DNA of 5,621 nucleotides, from NCBI GenBank assembly GCA_903837025.1, contig CAILTC010000463.1:1-5621 (forward strand), written 5' to 3'. Shown in pieces: positions 1 to 5,621 of the stretch. The stretch comes from an uncultured Bacteroidota bacterium (GTDB lineage: Bacteria > Bacteroidota > Bacteroidia > Flavobacteriales > Flavobacteriaceae). Below the pieces are notes generated by a model that ran no database searches, had not been told where the DNA came from, and was given only the letters and a program-made list of their open reading frames with translations. Made by a program: the position numbers and the translations under genes. The number at the start of each line of letters is the position of its first letter. The first letter of the stretch is position 1.

Positions 1-608
1 AATGATTTTTCAAACGGCACACGTTGTAAAATACTTCGTCCCAAAGTTACTTCATCTGCATATTCTAATTCATCCCCTACAGCTATTCCCCGCGCAATTG
101 TAGAAGTAATAATCTCGCAATCCTGAATTTGCTTATAAATATAAAAGTTTGTTGTATCCCCTTCCATTGTTGAGCTTAACGCAAAAATTATTTCGGTTAT
201 ATTCCCTGATTTAATTTTTTCGACTAAGGTTATAATATTTAATTGGCTAGGACCGATACCATCTATTGGTGAAATTTTACCACCAAGAACATGGTAAATA
301 CCACGAAATTGCCCTGTATTTTCTATTGCCATTACATCCCGAATATCTTCTACAACACAAATAATTTGCTTATCCCTTTTAATATTGGAACAAATTTCGC
401 AAATAGAATCATCGGAAATATTATGACAACTCACACAAAACTTCACTTCTTCGCGCATTGTTGTTAAGGCTTGTGCCAAAAAACCTGTATGTTCTTTGGG
501 CTGTTTCAATAAATGTAAAACTAATCGCAAGGCAGTTCGTTTCCCGATTCCGGGCAACTGAGCCATTTCGTTGACTGCTTTTTCTAAAAGTCGAGATGAA
601 AATTCCAT
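1..608 (-). CDS. recR: Recombination mediator protein RecR (3' end cut by window edge)
   Basis: RecR works with RecO (and RecF in some bacteria) to load RecA onto SSB-coated single-stranded DNA during gap repair; it is a cytoplasmic ring-forming protein. My translation gives 202 residues with no stop before the window edge. The family is about 200 residues long, so only the last few codons should be missing. Visible domains in order: an N-terminal helix-hairpin-helix with [12 protein letters not shown] at residues 18-29; a four-cysteine zinc finger C58-x2-C61-x8-C70-x2-C73; a Toprim domain from about residue 81 with the acidic VVED motif near 85-88 and the S-T-M-E-G-D-T motif near 145-151; and the C-terminal [20 protein letters not shown] segment at about 171-190. 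The ATG at 608 is chosen because the [12 protein letters not shown] opening fits the family. It is separated from the wzc-like gene by a terminator and a promoter-like box, so it is probably its own transcription unit. Identification is secure. Confidence 0.96.
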   Translation of the reverse strand, partial: MEFSSRLLEKAVNEMAQLPGIGKRTALRLVLHLLKQPKEHTGFLAQALTTMREEVKFCVSCHNISDDSICEICSNIKRDKQIICVVEDIRDVMAIENTGQFRGIYHVLGGKISPIDGIGPSQLNIITLVEKIKSGNITEIIFALSSTMEGDTTNFYIYKQIQDCEIITSTIARGIAVGDELEYADEVTLGRSILQRVPFEKS

Positions 609-613
609 AGGTG

Positions 614-621
614 CAAATGTA
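614..621 (-). promoter_or_regulatory. Probable Bacteroidota -7 promoter box of recR
   Basis: The minus strand reads TACATTTG, a full match to the Bacteroidota -7 consensus TAnnTTTG, and only five bases (CACCT) separate it from the recR ATG. Transcription from this box should begin at or within a few bases of the start codon, giving a leaderless or nearly leaderless mRNA. The -33 TTG box is poor: the closest is TTA at a 20-base spacing. The call rests on the -7 match and its position between a terminator and the gene. Confidence 0.5.
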
Positions 622-703
622 CTAATTTGGTTCTTTAGGTTTAAGTAAAACAACTACATTTTAATAGAAAAATACTTTAATAAAACTTTCTACTGTAAAT
701 AAA

Positions 704-725
704 AAAAGAGGCCTAAGCCTCTTTT
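704..725 (-). terminator. Rho-independent terminator after wzc
   Basis: A perfect 9-bp inverted repeat (AAAAGAGGC and GCCTCTTTT) encloses a four-base loop. On the minus strand the stem ends in a run of seven T (707 to 701). It begins three bases after the wzc stop codon (728-730). The GC core is conspicuous in such AT-rich DNA. It should end the wza-wzc transcript before recR. The plus strand also has a T-rich tail, so the structure could work in both directions, but no plus-strand gene ends here. Confidence 0.88.
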
Positions 726-727
726 AT

Positions 728-3160
728 TTATTTGTTAAAAATCTTTTTAAACCATGATTTTTTTTCAGGAGTAACACCATAGCCATAACCATAGCCATAA
801 CCATAGCCATAACCATAGCCTCCATATCCTCCATATCCGTAGCCGCCATAACCATAACCTCTTTTGGTATGGGTATCATTAAGAAGGATTGCCATGTTAG
901 GCAGTTTCTTTTCTTTATGCAAATTTTCAGGTATATGAAGCATACGTTTATCTAAATAATTAGAACGAACTACATATACAAAAGTATCGGCATGTTTGGC
1001 TAATATCATAGTATCCGAAACCAAACTAACAGGAGCGGTATCTACAAAAATGAAATCATATTCGTTTTTGAATTGAGCAAAAAGATCATCAATTCTTGTA
1101 TTCATCAACAACTCAGTAGGATTTGGCGGAATACTTCCTGGGGGAAGTATATCCAAATGTTCATACTCTTCGGATTTTATAATACAATCTTCAATTTTAA
1201 TAGTATTTGAAGATAAATAGTTTGTCAATCCCTTGTTCGTATTAGATAAGTTAAAATACTCCGGAAGTTTTGGATTTCTAATATCCATACCTATCAAAAG
1301 GACTTTTTTTCCAGAAAGCGCAAAAGTAACAGCTAAATTAACCGATAAGAATGTTTTCCCCTCTCCAGGTATTGTTGACGTTAAAAAGATAGTTTTAGCC
1401 TTTCCTTCCGTAACTTGATTCAACATAAAGTCAAGATTTGTCCGAACAATTCGCATCGCTTCAGCAGTTGCCGATCGACTGGTTTTTTCGATAATCTGAC
1501 CGGGGGTCAGTGATCGAGGCACATCACCCAAAAACGGAATAGAAAATTTATTAGTGATATCAGTGCGATTTTTTACTTTAGTATCAAACAAATCAATCAA
1601 ATAAATAATTCCGAACGGAATAAGGAAACCCAACAATAAAGCACCTAAATAAATAATATTCTTTTTGGGCTCAATCGCCTTTTTTGAAGCTTTAGCACTA
1701 TCGATTACCCTGGCATTAGGCTCAGTTGCCGCCATATCTATAGCTGTTTCTTCTCTTTTTTGAAGTAGAAACAAGTATAATTCCTCTTTTACTTTTTGTT
1801 GTCTAGCGATTACTCCATACAAACGCTCTTGATTAGGAATTTTTCCTTTTTTAGCATCAAAAAGTTGCTGCTGATTTATTAAATTCCTTTTTTCTATGTT
1901 TAGGTTCGATTGCATTCGGTAAAGACTTGCTATTACATTCTGCTTAAGAGACGCAATATCCTGATCCAGTTTAGCCACAGAGGGATTCGCTACAGTAGCT
2001 GATTTTATAATACGGTTTCGTTCTAAAATGAGTTCATTATAAGAACTTATAAATCCAAGTGTTTCTCCCTGAACAGTAATAAGATTAGAAGGTAGTAAAT
2101 CTGAATTAGTACTTTTTTTAATAAAGTCCAATATCGATGCAACTACATTCAACTGAACTTCGGTATCTATCTCTTTTTTATTATACTCACTAGCTCCTTC
2201 TATAAATAATTTTGCTTCGGTTTCTAAATCGGCAATGTTATTTGAGGTTTTAAAATGCTCTACATCCTTTTCTACACCATCTAATTCTTGAGTAATCAAC
2301 ACCAACCTACTAGCAATAAATTTTGACGTATTTTCAGAAATAAAATTCTTATCGGCAGCAGCAGCATCATTATAAACTTGAACTAAGTTATTAAGAAAAT
2401 CTTCTTCTTTTTTGATAACAGGATCCGATATGGTAAGCGAAACTACTTTACTCGCTTTGCTCAACGGAACTACTTTAAGATTAGCTGAATAACTACCAAC
2501 AACATCATCAATAGCGCTAACAATAATATCTAACGAATTGTGAACTAAATTTTTATGCGTTTTTGATTTACTAATAATTAAATCACAATTCCTAATTGAG
2601 ATTAATTCACCATACTTAAATTCTTTTTTTCGCTTTAGAAGTTTAGCCGTTTTGCCATCGGAAAATTTACTTTTTAAAGCAAAGGTATTTGGAGTTAATT
2701 CAACAAATTCAAGTCCCATTCCATTAGTGAAAAATTCAGGCTTTGTATTTATAAAATCTACCGTAACGGGACCTTCTTTATAAAGCTCATTGTCAATCAC
2801 ATCCCCTTTTGCAAAAACACTAATGTTTAACTTCAGCTTCCTAATCGTTTTTTCTACTAAAGTTCTCGACTTAATAATTTCGATTTCATTATCTAAATTA
2901 TTCTTCGAGTCATTTCCTATCCCAATATTGGATAAGACCGATAATTCCGAAAGCAGTCCGTTTGTCTTCTTTTCCTTTATTAAAATTGTAGTGTCCGCTT
3001 GATATTTAGGACTGGTGTACCTTACATAAATAAATGCTATACCAACAGACATAACAATTGCCAACACAAACCACAACCAATGAATTAGGTAATTGTCTAA
3101 GACATTTCTAAGTTGAAAATCTTCTTTTTGACTATTGTTTGAAATAGTATTATGATCCAT
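728..3160 (-). CDS. wzc: Wzc-like polysaccharide co-polymerase / tyrosine autokinase (BY-kinase)
   Basis: An inner-membrane protein that governs chain length and export of capsular or exopolysaccharide; family members cycle between phosphorylated and unphosphorylated C-terminal tyrosines. The 810 residues show: a Wzz-type N-terminus with a first membrane helix at about 27-47; a long, mostly periplasmic region (about 50-500) with helical, coiled-coil-prone stretches near 285-315 and 395-470; a second membrane helix at about 501-522; and a cytoplasmic kinase. The kinase has the oligomerisation motif ExxRxxR (E567, R570, R573), Walker A (S595-T603, PGEGKT, K602), Walker A' (VLLIGMDIR, 620-628), Walker B (FIFVDTAP, D707) and PPNPTELL near 678-685. 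The tail at 768-795 is almost only Gly and Tyr, with 12 tyrosines, and the protein ends in a basic KSWFKKIFNK. In Walker A' the usual first Asp is Gly624; D626 and R628 are kept. The start lies six bases after the wza stop, so the two genes are almost certainly co-transcribed. No Shine-Dalgarno is visible. No tyrosine phosphatase gene (wzb) is present in the window. Confidence 0.94.
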   Translation of the reverse strand: MDHNTISNNSQKEDFQLRNVLDNYLIHWLWFVLAIVMSVGIAFIYVRYTSPKYQADTTILIKEKKTNGLLSELSVLSNIGIGNDSKNNLDNEIEIIKSRTLVEKTIRKLKLNISVFAKGDVIDNELYKEGPVTVDFINTKPEFFTNGMGLEFVELTPNTFALKSKFSDGKTAKLLKRKKEFKYGELISIRNCDLIISKSKTHKNLVHNSLDIIVSAIDDVVGSYSANLKVVPLSKASKVVSLTISDPVIKKEEDFLNNLVQVYNDAAAADKNFISENTSKFIASRLVLITQELDGVEKDVEHFKTSNNIADLETEAKLFIEGASEYNKKEIDTEVQLNVVASILDFIKKSTNSDLLPSNLITVQGETLGFISSYNELILERNRIIKSATVANPSVAKLDQDIASLKQNVIASLYRMQSNLNIEKRNLINQQQLFDAKKGKIPNQERLYGVIARQQKVKEELYLFLLQKREETAIDMAATEPNARVIDSAKASKKAIEPKKNIIYLGALLLGFLIPFGIIYLIDLFDTKVKNRTDITNKFSIPFLGDVPRSLTPGQIIEKTSRSATAEAMRIVRTNLDFMLNQVTEGKAKTIFLTSTIPGEGKTFLSVNLAVTFALSGKKVLLIGMDIRNPKLPEYFNLSNTNKGLTNYLSSNTIKIEDCIIKSEEYEHLDILPPGSIPPNPTELLMNTRIDDLFAQFKNEYDFIFVDTAPVSLVSDTMILAKHADTFVYVVRSNYLDKRMLHIPENLHKEKKLPNMAILLNDTHTKRGYGYGGYGYGGYGGYGYGYGYGYGYGYGVTPEKKSWFKKIFNK
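777..820 (-). repeat. 12-bp tandem repeat encoding the Wzc tyrosine tail
   Basis: On the plus strand the unit CCATAGCCATAA occurs three times without error (777-812), followed by the first 8 bases of a fourth copy (813-820). A degenerate continuation of the same Gly/Tyr coding runs to about 856. On the coding (minus) strand each unit specifies two Tyr-Gly pairs. Each unit contains two imperfect 6-base half-units, so gain or loss of 6 or 12 bases keeps the reading frame and only changes the number of tyrosines. Confidence 0.9.
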
Positions 3161-3166
3161 AAAAAA

Positions 3167-3961
3167 TTATTTTATTCTAGTAATAACTAACGTAATTAAA
3201 CCAATCAATATAGAGGTAACAGATATCATAATTGTTGTGTTCGGCCCTACAGCTGAAGCATTTACTCGAACCTTATTAGGCTCTACATATACCACATCAT
3301 TTTGAGTGAGATAATAAAAAGGGGAATTGATAAAATCAGCCCTTCTAATATCGACTCTATTATACGACTTTACCCCATTCAACTCCCTTATAATCAATAT
3401 ATTGTCTCTTTTTCCATAAACAGTCAGTTCATGAGCCATACCAATAGCTTCAATTAGAGTAATTCGATCTGAACTTACGGGATAAGTACCTGGCGCAGTA
3501 ACCTCACCTTGAACTGATACCTTGAAATTCATTAGGCGAAGATTAACAATAGGGTTTTTAATATATTTCGCTATTTTTAACTGGATCATTTCAAGCACTT
3601 CAGATCGTGACAAACCACCAACTTTTAATTTTCCCAATATTGGAAAATCAATTACACCATTAACATCTACTAAATAGGATTGCAAAGATTCTGAACCTTG
3701 TTTTGAACCTTGTTTTGAACTACTTGAAGCACTGACCGAACCTAAATTAAAAGGAACAGCTGTTTCTGGATCATCAGCCGATACAATGATCATCAATAAA
3801 TCGTCAGGTTGAATTTTAATTTCATAAGTATTTGGCTTTTCTTTTGACGCCAAACCATCAATATTCTGAAAATAGACAATGTCTTTTCTAGAAGCACAGG
3901 AGAATAACACAAGGGCAAAAAGAAAAAGTATTGATTTTCTTTTTGTGAAAAAACACTTCAT
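3167..3961 (-). CDS. wza: Wza-like outer-membrane polysaccharide export lipoprotein (OPX family)
   Basis: An OPX-family lipoprotein that forms the outer-membrane exit for capsule or exopolysaccharide, partner of the Wzc-like protein encoded six bases downstream. From the ATG at 3961 it has 264 residues. In order: a lipoprotein signal peptide (basic MKCFFTKRK, hydrophobic core, lipobox LFSC with Cys22); a Poly_export domain at about 44-144 with the typical IQPDDLLMIIVSADDPE opening; a single SLBB-type domain at about 146-200 (VQGEVTAPGTYPV); and a C-terminal hydrophobic helix at about 242-261 ending in TRIK. It is much shorter than E. coli Wza (about 380 residues), as is usual in Bacteroidota. 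An upstream in-frame ATG at 3994 would add 11 residues. I prefer 3961 because it gives a standard n-region and because a promoter -7 box (3982-3989) lies inside those extra codons. A short repeat (SKQGSKQGS, about residues 82-90) sits inside the Poly_export region. Family is secure; the start is inferred. Confidence 0.92.
   Translation of the reverse strand: MKCFFTKRKSILFLFALVLFSCASRKDIVYFQNIDGLASKEKPNTYEIKIQPDDLLMIIVSADDPETAVPFNLGSVSASSSSKQGSKQGSESLQSYLVDVNGVIDFPILGKLKVGGLSRSEVLEMIQLKIAKYIKNPIVNLRLMNFKVSVQGEVTAPGTYPVSSDRITLIEAIGMAHELTVYGKRDNILIIRELNGVKSYNRVDIRRADFINSPFYYLTQNDVVYVEPNKVRVNASAVGPNTTIMISVTSILIGLITLVITRIK
3692..3720 (-). repeat. Short 12-bp tandem repeat within wza
   Basis: On the plus strand the unit TGAACCTTGTTT is present twice exactly (3692-3703 and 3704-3715), followed by the first five bases of a third copy (3716-3720). 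On the coding strand it specifies the repeated tetrapeptide SKQG. Being a multiple of three, copy-number change would keep the frame. It is flanked by a serine run, so the encoded segment is probably a flexible surface loop in the Poly_export domain. Confidence 0.85.
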
Positions 3962-3981
3962 AAAGTTTATTTTAAAGTTTG

Positions 3982-4011
3982 CAAATATAGACATTTCCTA
4001 ATTGGAGTCAA
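3982..4011 (-). promoter_or_regulatory. Bacteroidota-type promoter for the wza-wzc operon
   Basis: On the minus strand TTG (4011-4009) is followed after exactly 19 bases by TATATTTG (3989-3982), a full match to the TTG-N(about 19)-TAnnTTTG promoter of Bacteroidota. Transcription should start near 3976-3979, leaving a leader of about 15-18 bases before the ATG at 3961. It would give the wza-wzc pair its own transcription start, independent of the aminotransferase gene upstream. Confidence 0.72.
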
Positions 4012-4141
4012 TTCGTTTATAAAACAATATATTCAAATTTTACAAGTTTCTACTTATCGAATATATGTTAATTTATTTAAAAATTTTCTTAAAATAGCGA
4101 CTACATAAAAATCACTAAACATTCTCAATTACCGCAATAAA

Positions 4142-4165
4142 ATTCTATGGTCGTAAAAATAGAAT
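4142..4165 (-). terminator. Weak terminator-like inverted repeat
   Basis: ATTCTAT (4142-4148) and ATAGAAT (4159-4165) form a perfect 7-bp stem around a 10-base loop; on the minus strand one G-U pair could extend it. The stem is followed on that strand by TTTTATT. It lies about 175 bases past the aminotransferase stop. The stem has only one G-C pair and could arise by chance in DNA this AT-rich, so it is a candidate only. Confidence 0.22.
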
Positions 4166-4338
4166 CGTTATCAATAAAAAAAATATTTTCATCTCGTAAA
4201 AGAACCATTAAAATAGATTAATCTTTTTTTGTTTTTTCATATATCTAATCACATGGTATTTTAAAAAAAATACAATTAAACATACTCATCAAAAATAAAA
4301 AGATTAAAAACAGTAAGAGTTGTTTGAGATTCTAGAAA

Positions 4339-5523
4339 CTATTTAAGCGGAGAAAGGTCAAATTCCTCAGATAATTTTAAGCCTCCATTAAATACTTTAT
4401 TTATAACATGACTAATTCGAGAACGTTCTTTATCGGTAAGATTAGAACCAGAAGGCAAACACAAACCTTTCTTGAATAAACTTTCGGCAACTTCACCTCC
4501 ATAATAAGGATATTTTTTAAAAACAGGCTGTAAATGCATTGGTTTCCATAAAGGTCGACACTCAATATTCTCAACCTCAAAAGCTTTTCGTAAGGATTCA
4601 TTGGTAACTCCTTTACACTTTTCAGGTTCAATCAAAATTGTAGTTAACCAGTAGTTAGAGAAATAATCTTCACTAGGCACTTCAAAAACAGTAACACCTT
4701 GAATATCTCTAAAAAGCGCAAGATAAAAATCATGCATATCTCTACGCAATCTTATGTGTTCATCTAAAACTTCCATTTGACCACGCCCTATTGCAGCACA
4801 AATATTACTCATTCTATAATTATACCCTATTTCAGTATGCTCATAATGCGGAGCATCATCACGAGATTGCGTTGCAAGGAAAATAGCTTTATTAGTAAGT
4901 TTTTGGGTATTGGCAACAATAGCACCACCTCCAGAGGTCGTTATTATTTTATTTCCATTAAAAGAAAGCACACCAAAACTACCAAAAGTAGCACATTTCT
5001 GACCTTTATAACTACTGCCTAACGCCTCAGCACTATCTTCTAAAATTGGAATTTCATATTTATTAGATATTGCTTTTATTTCATCAACTTTAAAGGGAGT
5101 TCCATATAAATCAACAGCAATTATCGCTTTAGGTTTTCGTCCCTTAGCAATTCGATCTATAATTGCTTGTTCAAGCGCAATTGGACATAAATTCCAAGTA
5201 TCCAATTCACTATCTACAAAAATCGGGGTTGCTCCAAGATATATAATTGGATTTGCAGAAGCAGAAAAAGTAAAACTTTGACAAATCACCTCATCGCCTT
5301 GCTTTACTCCTAATAAAATTAAACCTAAGTGAATCGCAGCTGTTCCAGAATTTAAGACAGCAACAAAAACATCCTTATCTAAATAGCGTTTTAGATCTTC
5401 TTGAAAAAAACTGATATTGGGTCCTAAGGGAGCAACCCAATTAGAATCGAAAGCCTCTTGCACATACTTTAGCTCACTTCCTCTCATGTGGGGAGAGGAA
5501 AGCCAAATTTTAGAATTATTCAT
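4339..5523 (-). CDS. DegT/DnrJ/EryC1/StrS-family PLP-dependent sugar aminotransferase
   Basis: Family members transfer an amino group, usually from glutamate, to a keto group on a nucleotide-linked sugar, giving amino-deoxysugars for capsule, O-antigen or glycoprotein glycans. They are cytoplasmic fold-type I dimers. The 394 residues are full family length. Seen in order: the opening IWLSSPHMRGSELKYVQEAF and NWVAPLGPN; the phosphate-binding NSGTAA (58-63); LEDSAEALG (161-169), with D163 placed to contact the PLP ring nitrogen; the Schiff-base lysine K192 in SFNGNKIITTSGGGA; GYNYRMSNICAAIG (233-246); and ECRPLWKPMHLQPV (321-334). All catalytic landmarks are intact. The opening resembles the PglE/WcfR type that makes UDP-4-amino-4,6-dideoxy-HexNAc sugars, but the substrate cannot be fixed from sequence alone. 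The ATG at 5523 gives the family N-terminus; no Shine-Dalgarno is seen. It lies upstream of wza-wzc on the same strand, so it probably belongs to the same glycan locus, perhaps as its last biosynthetic gene. Confidence 0.92.
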   Translation of the reverse strand: MNNSKIWLSSPHMRGSELKYVQEAFDSNWVAPLGPNISFFQEDLKRYLDKDVFVAVLNSGTAAIHLGLILLGVKQGDEVICQSFTFSASANPIIYLGATPIFVDSELDTWNLCPIALEQAIIDRIAKGRKPKAIIAVDLYGTPFKVDEIKAISNKYEIPILEDSAEALGSSYKGQKCATFGSFGVLSFNGNKIITTSGGGAIVANTQKLTNKAIFLATQSRDDAPHYEHTEIGYNYRMSNICAAIGRGQMEVLDEHIRLRRDMHDFYLALFRDIQGVTVFEVPSEDYFSNYWLTTILIEPEKCKGVTNESLRKAFEVENIECRPLWKPMHLQPVFKKYPYYGGEVAESLFKKGLCLPSGSNLTDKERSRISHVINKVFNGGLKLSEEFDLSPLK

Positions 5524-5621
5524 TATTGTAGGATTTTATTTGGGGTCAAATCTGTTATAAACTATAAATTTCTTATATAAAATTGTTTTTTAAATTCTAA
5601 AAAAAAGAAAAAAATATCTAC
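5524..5621. other. AT-rich leader upstream of the aminotransferase
   Basis: These 98 bases contain no coding region. On the minus strand they include T tracts at the far edge (5599-5617) and a degenerate -7-like box, CAGATTTG (5547-5554), which misses the first T of TAnnTTTG and has no TTG at the expected spacing. Whether the aminotransferase has its own promoter here or is read through from an upstream gene outside the window cannot be decided. Confidence 0.4.

Larger units (their letters stand above)
3962..4338. other. AT-rich intergenic gap between the aminotransferase and wza
   Basis: This is 377 bases with no credible coding region on either strand: stops are dense and there is no recognisable protein. 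It holds the wza promoter at its left end and a weak inverted repeat at 4142-4165. The rest is homopolymeric A/T runs, including a T-rich stretch at 4223-4237 next to the 10-base palindrome AGATTAATCT (4215-4224). No strong terminator follows the aminotransferase stop. No tRNA, riboswitch or small RNA fold was recognised by eye. Confidence 0.6.

Noticed and set aside
1233..1418. Plus-strand open frame of about 61 codons opposite wzc
   Set aside because: It lies wholly over the conserved kinase domain in another frame and shows no recognisable protein; a shadow of wzc.
2790..3002. Plus-strand open frame of about 70 codons opposite the wzc N-terminal part
   Set aside because: It is antisense to a real gene, has low complexity (rich in Phe, Ser, Ile), and has no promoter or family resemblance.
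2920..3644. The 13-base sequence TCCCAATATTGGA, with palindromic core CCAATATTGG, occurs in both wzc (2920-2932) and wza (3632-3644)
   Set aside because: Both copies are inside coding sequence, in different protein contexts, with only two copies and no shared position relative to gene ends; chance in AT-rich DNA is the simpler reading.
4215..4224. Palindrome AGATTAATCT followed by a T run, as a possible terminator or operator
   Set aside because: It has no loop and too few G-C pairs for a terminator; the T run follows it on the plus strand, where no gene ends. There is no second copy to suggest an operator.
4290..4297. Minus-strand TATTTTTG as a second wza promoter
   Set aside because: It matches TAnnTTTG but has no TTG at the right distance, is over 300 bases from wza, and such matches are expected by chance in A/T runs.
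4401..5022. Two overlapping-frame open stretches within the aminotransferase gene (one per strand)
   Set aside because: Both fall inside an intact aminotransferase with all catalytic motifs; they are frame shadows.
5547..5554. CAGATTTG as the promoter -7 box for the aminotransferase
   Set aside because: It misses the first T of the consensus and has no TTG about 19 bases upstream; mentioned in the leader entry but not called.

Overview
The window is AT-rich DNA that most likely comes from a member of the Bacteroidota, probably the family Flavobacteriaceae. Three things point there: the protein sequences, the lack of convincing Shine-Dalgarno sequences before the genes, and two upstream elements matching the TAnnTTTG (-7) promoter box of that phylum. 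One of these also has a TTG box at the expected 19-base spacing. All four protein-coding genes lie on the minus strand, so the window is read from right to left. No RNA gene, insertion sequence, CRISPR array or attachment site was recognised.

From right to left: 5524-5621 is AT-rich leader DNA with no gene. 4339-5523 encodes a PLP-dependent sugar aminotransferase of the DegT/DnrJ/EryC1/StrS family. 3962-4338 is a 377-base gap holding a good Bacteroidota promoter and one weak inverted repeat. 3167-3961 encodes a Wza-like outer-membrane polysaccharide export lipoprotein. Six bases later comes a Wzc-like chain-length regulator/tyrosine autokinase (728-3160), followed at once by a strong rho-independent terminator (704-725). 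The left edge is recR (608 to 1), complete except for its last few codons and probably transcribed from its own promoter.

Together the first three genes look like the export end of a capsule or exopolysaccharide locus. The aminotransferase makes an amino-deoxysugar nucleotide precursor. Wzc spans the inner membrane and controls polymer length and export by cycles of tyrosine phosphorylation. Wza carries the polymer across the outer membrane. The rest of the glycan locus (dehydratase, glycosyltransferases, flippase, polymerase) presumably lies beyond the right edge. recR is a housekeeping recombination-repair gene that flanks the locus.

I see no clearly new system. The points most worth a second look are the Gly/Tyr-only phospho-acceptor tail of Wzc encoded by a slippage-prone 12-base tandem repeat, a second in-frame 12-base repeat in wza, a promoter that argues for a downstream wza start, and a probable leaderless recR transcript.
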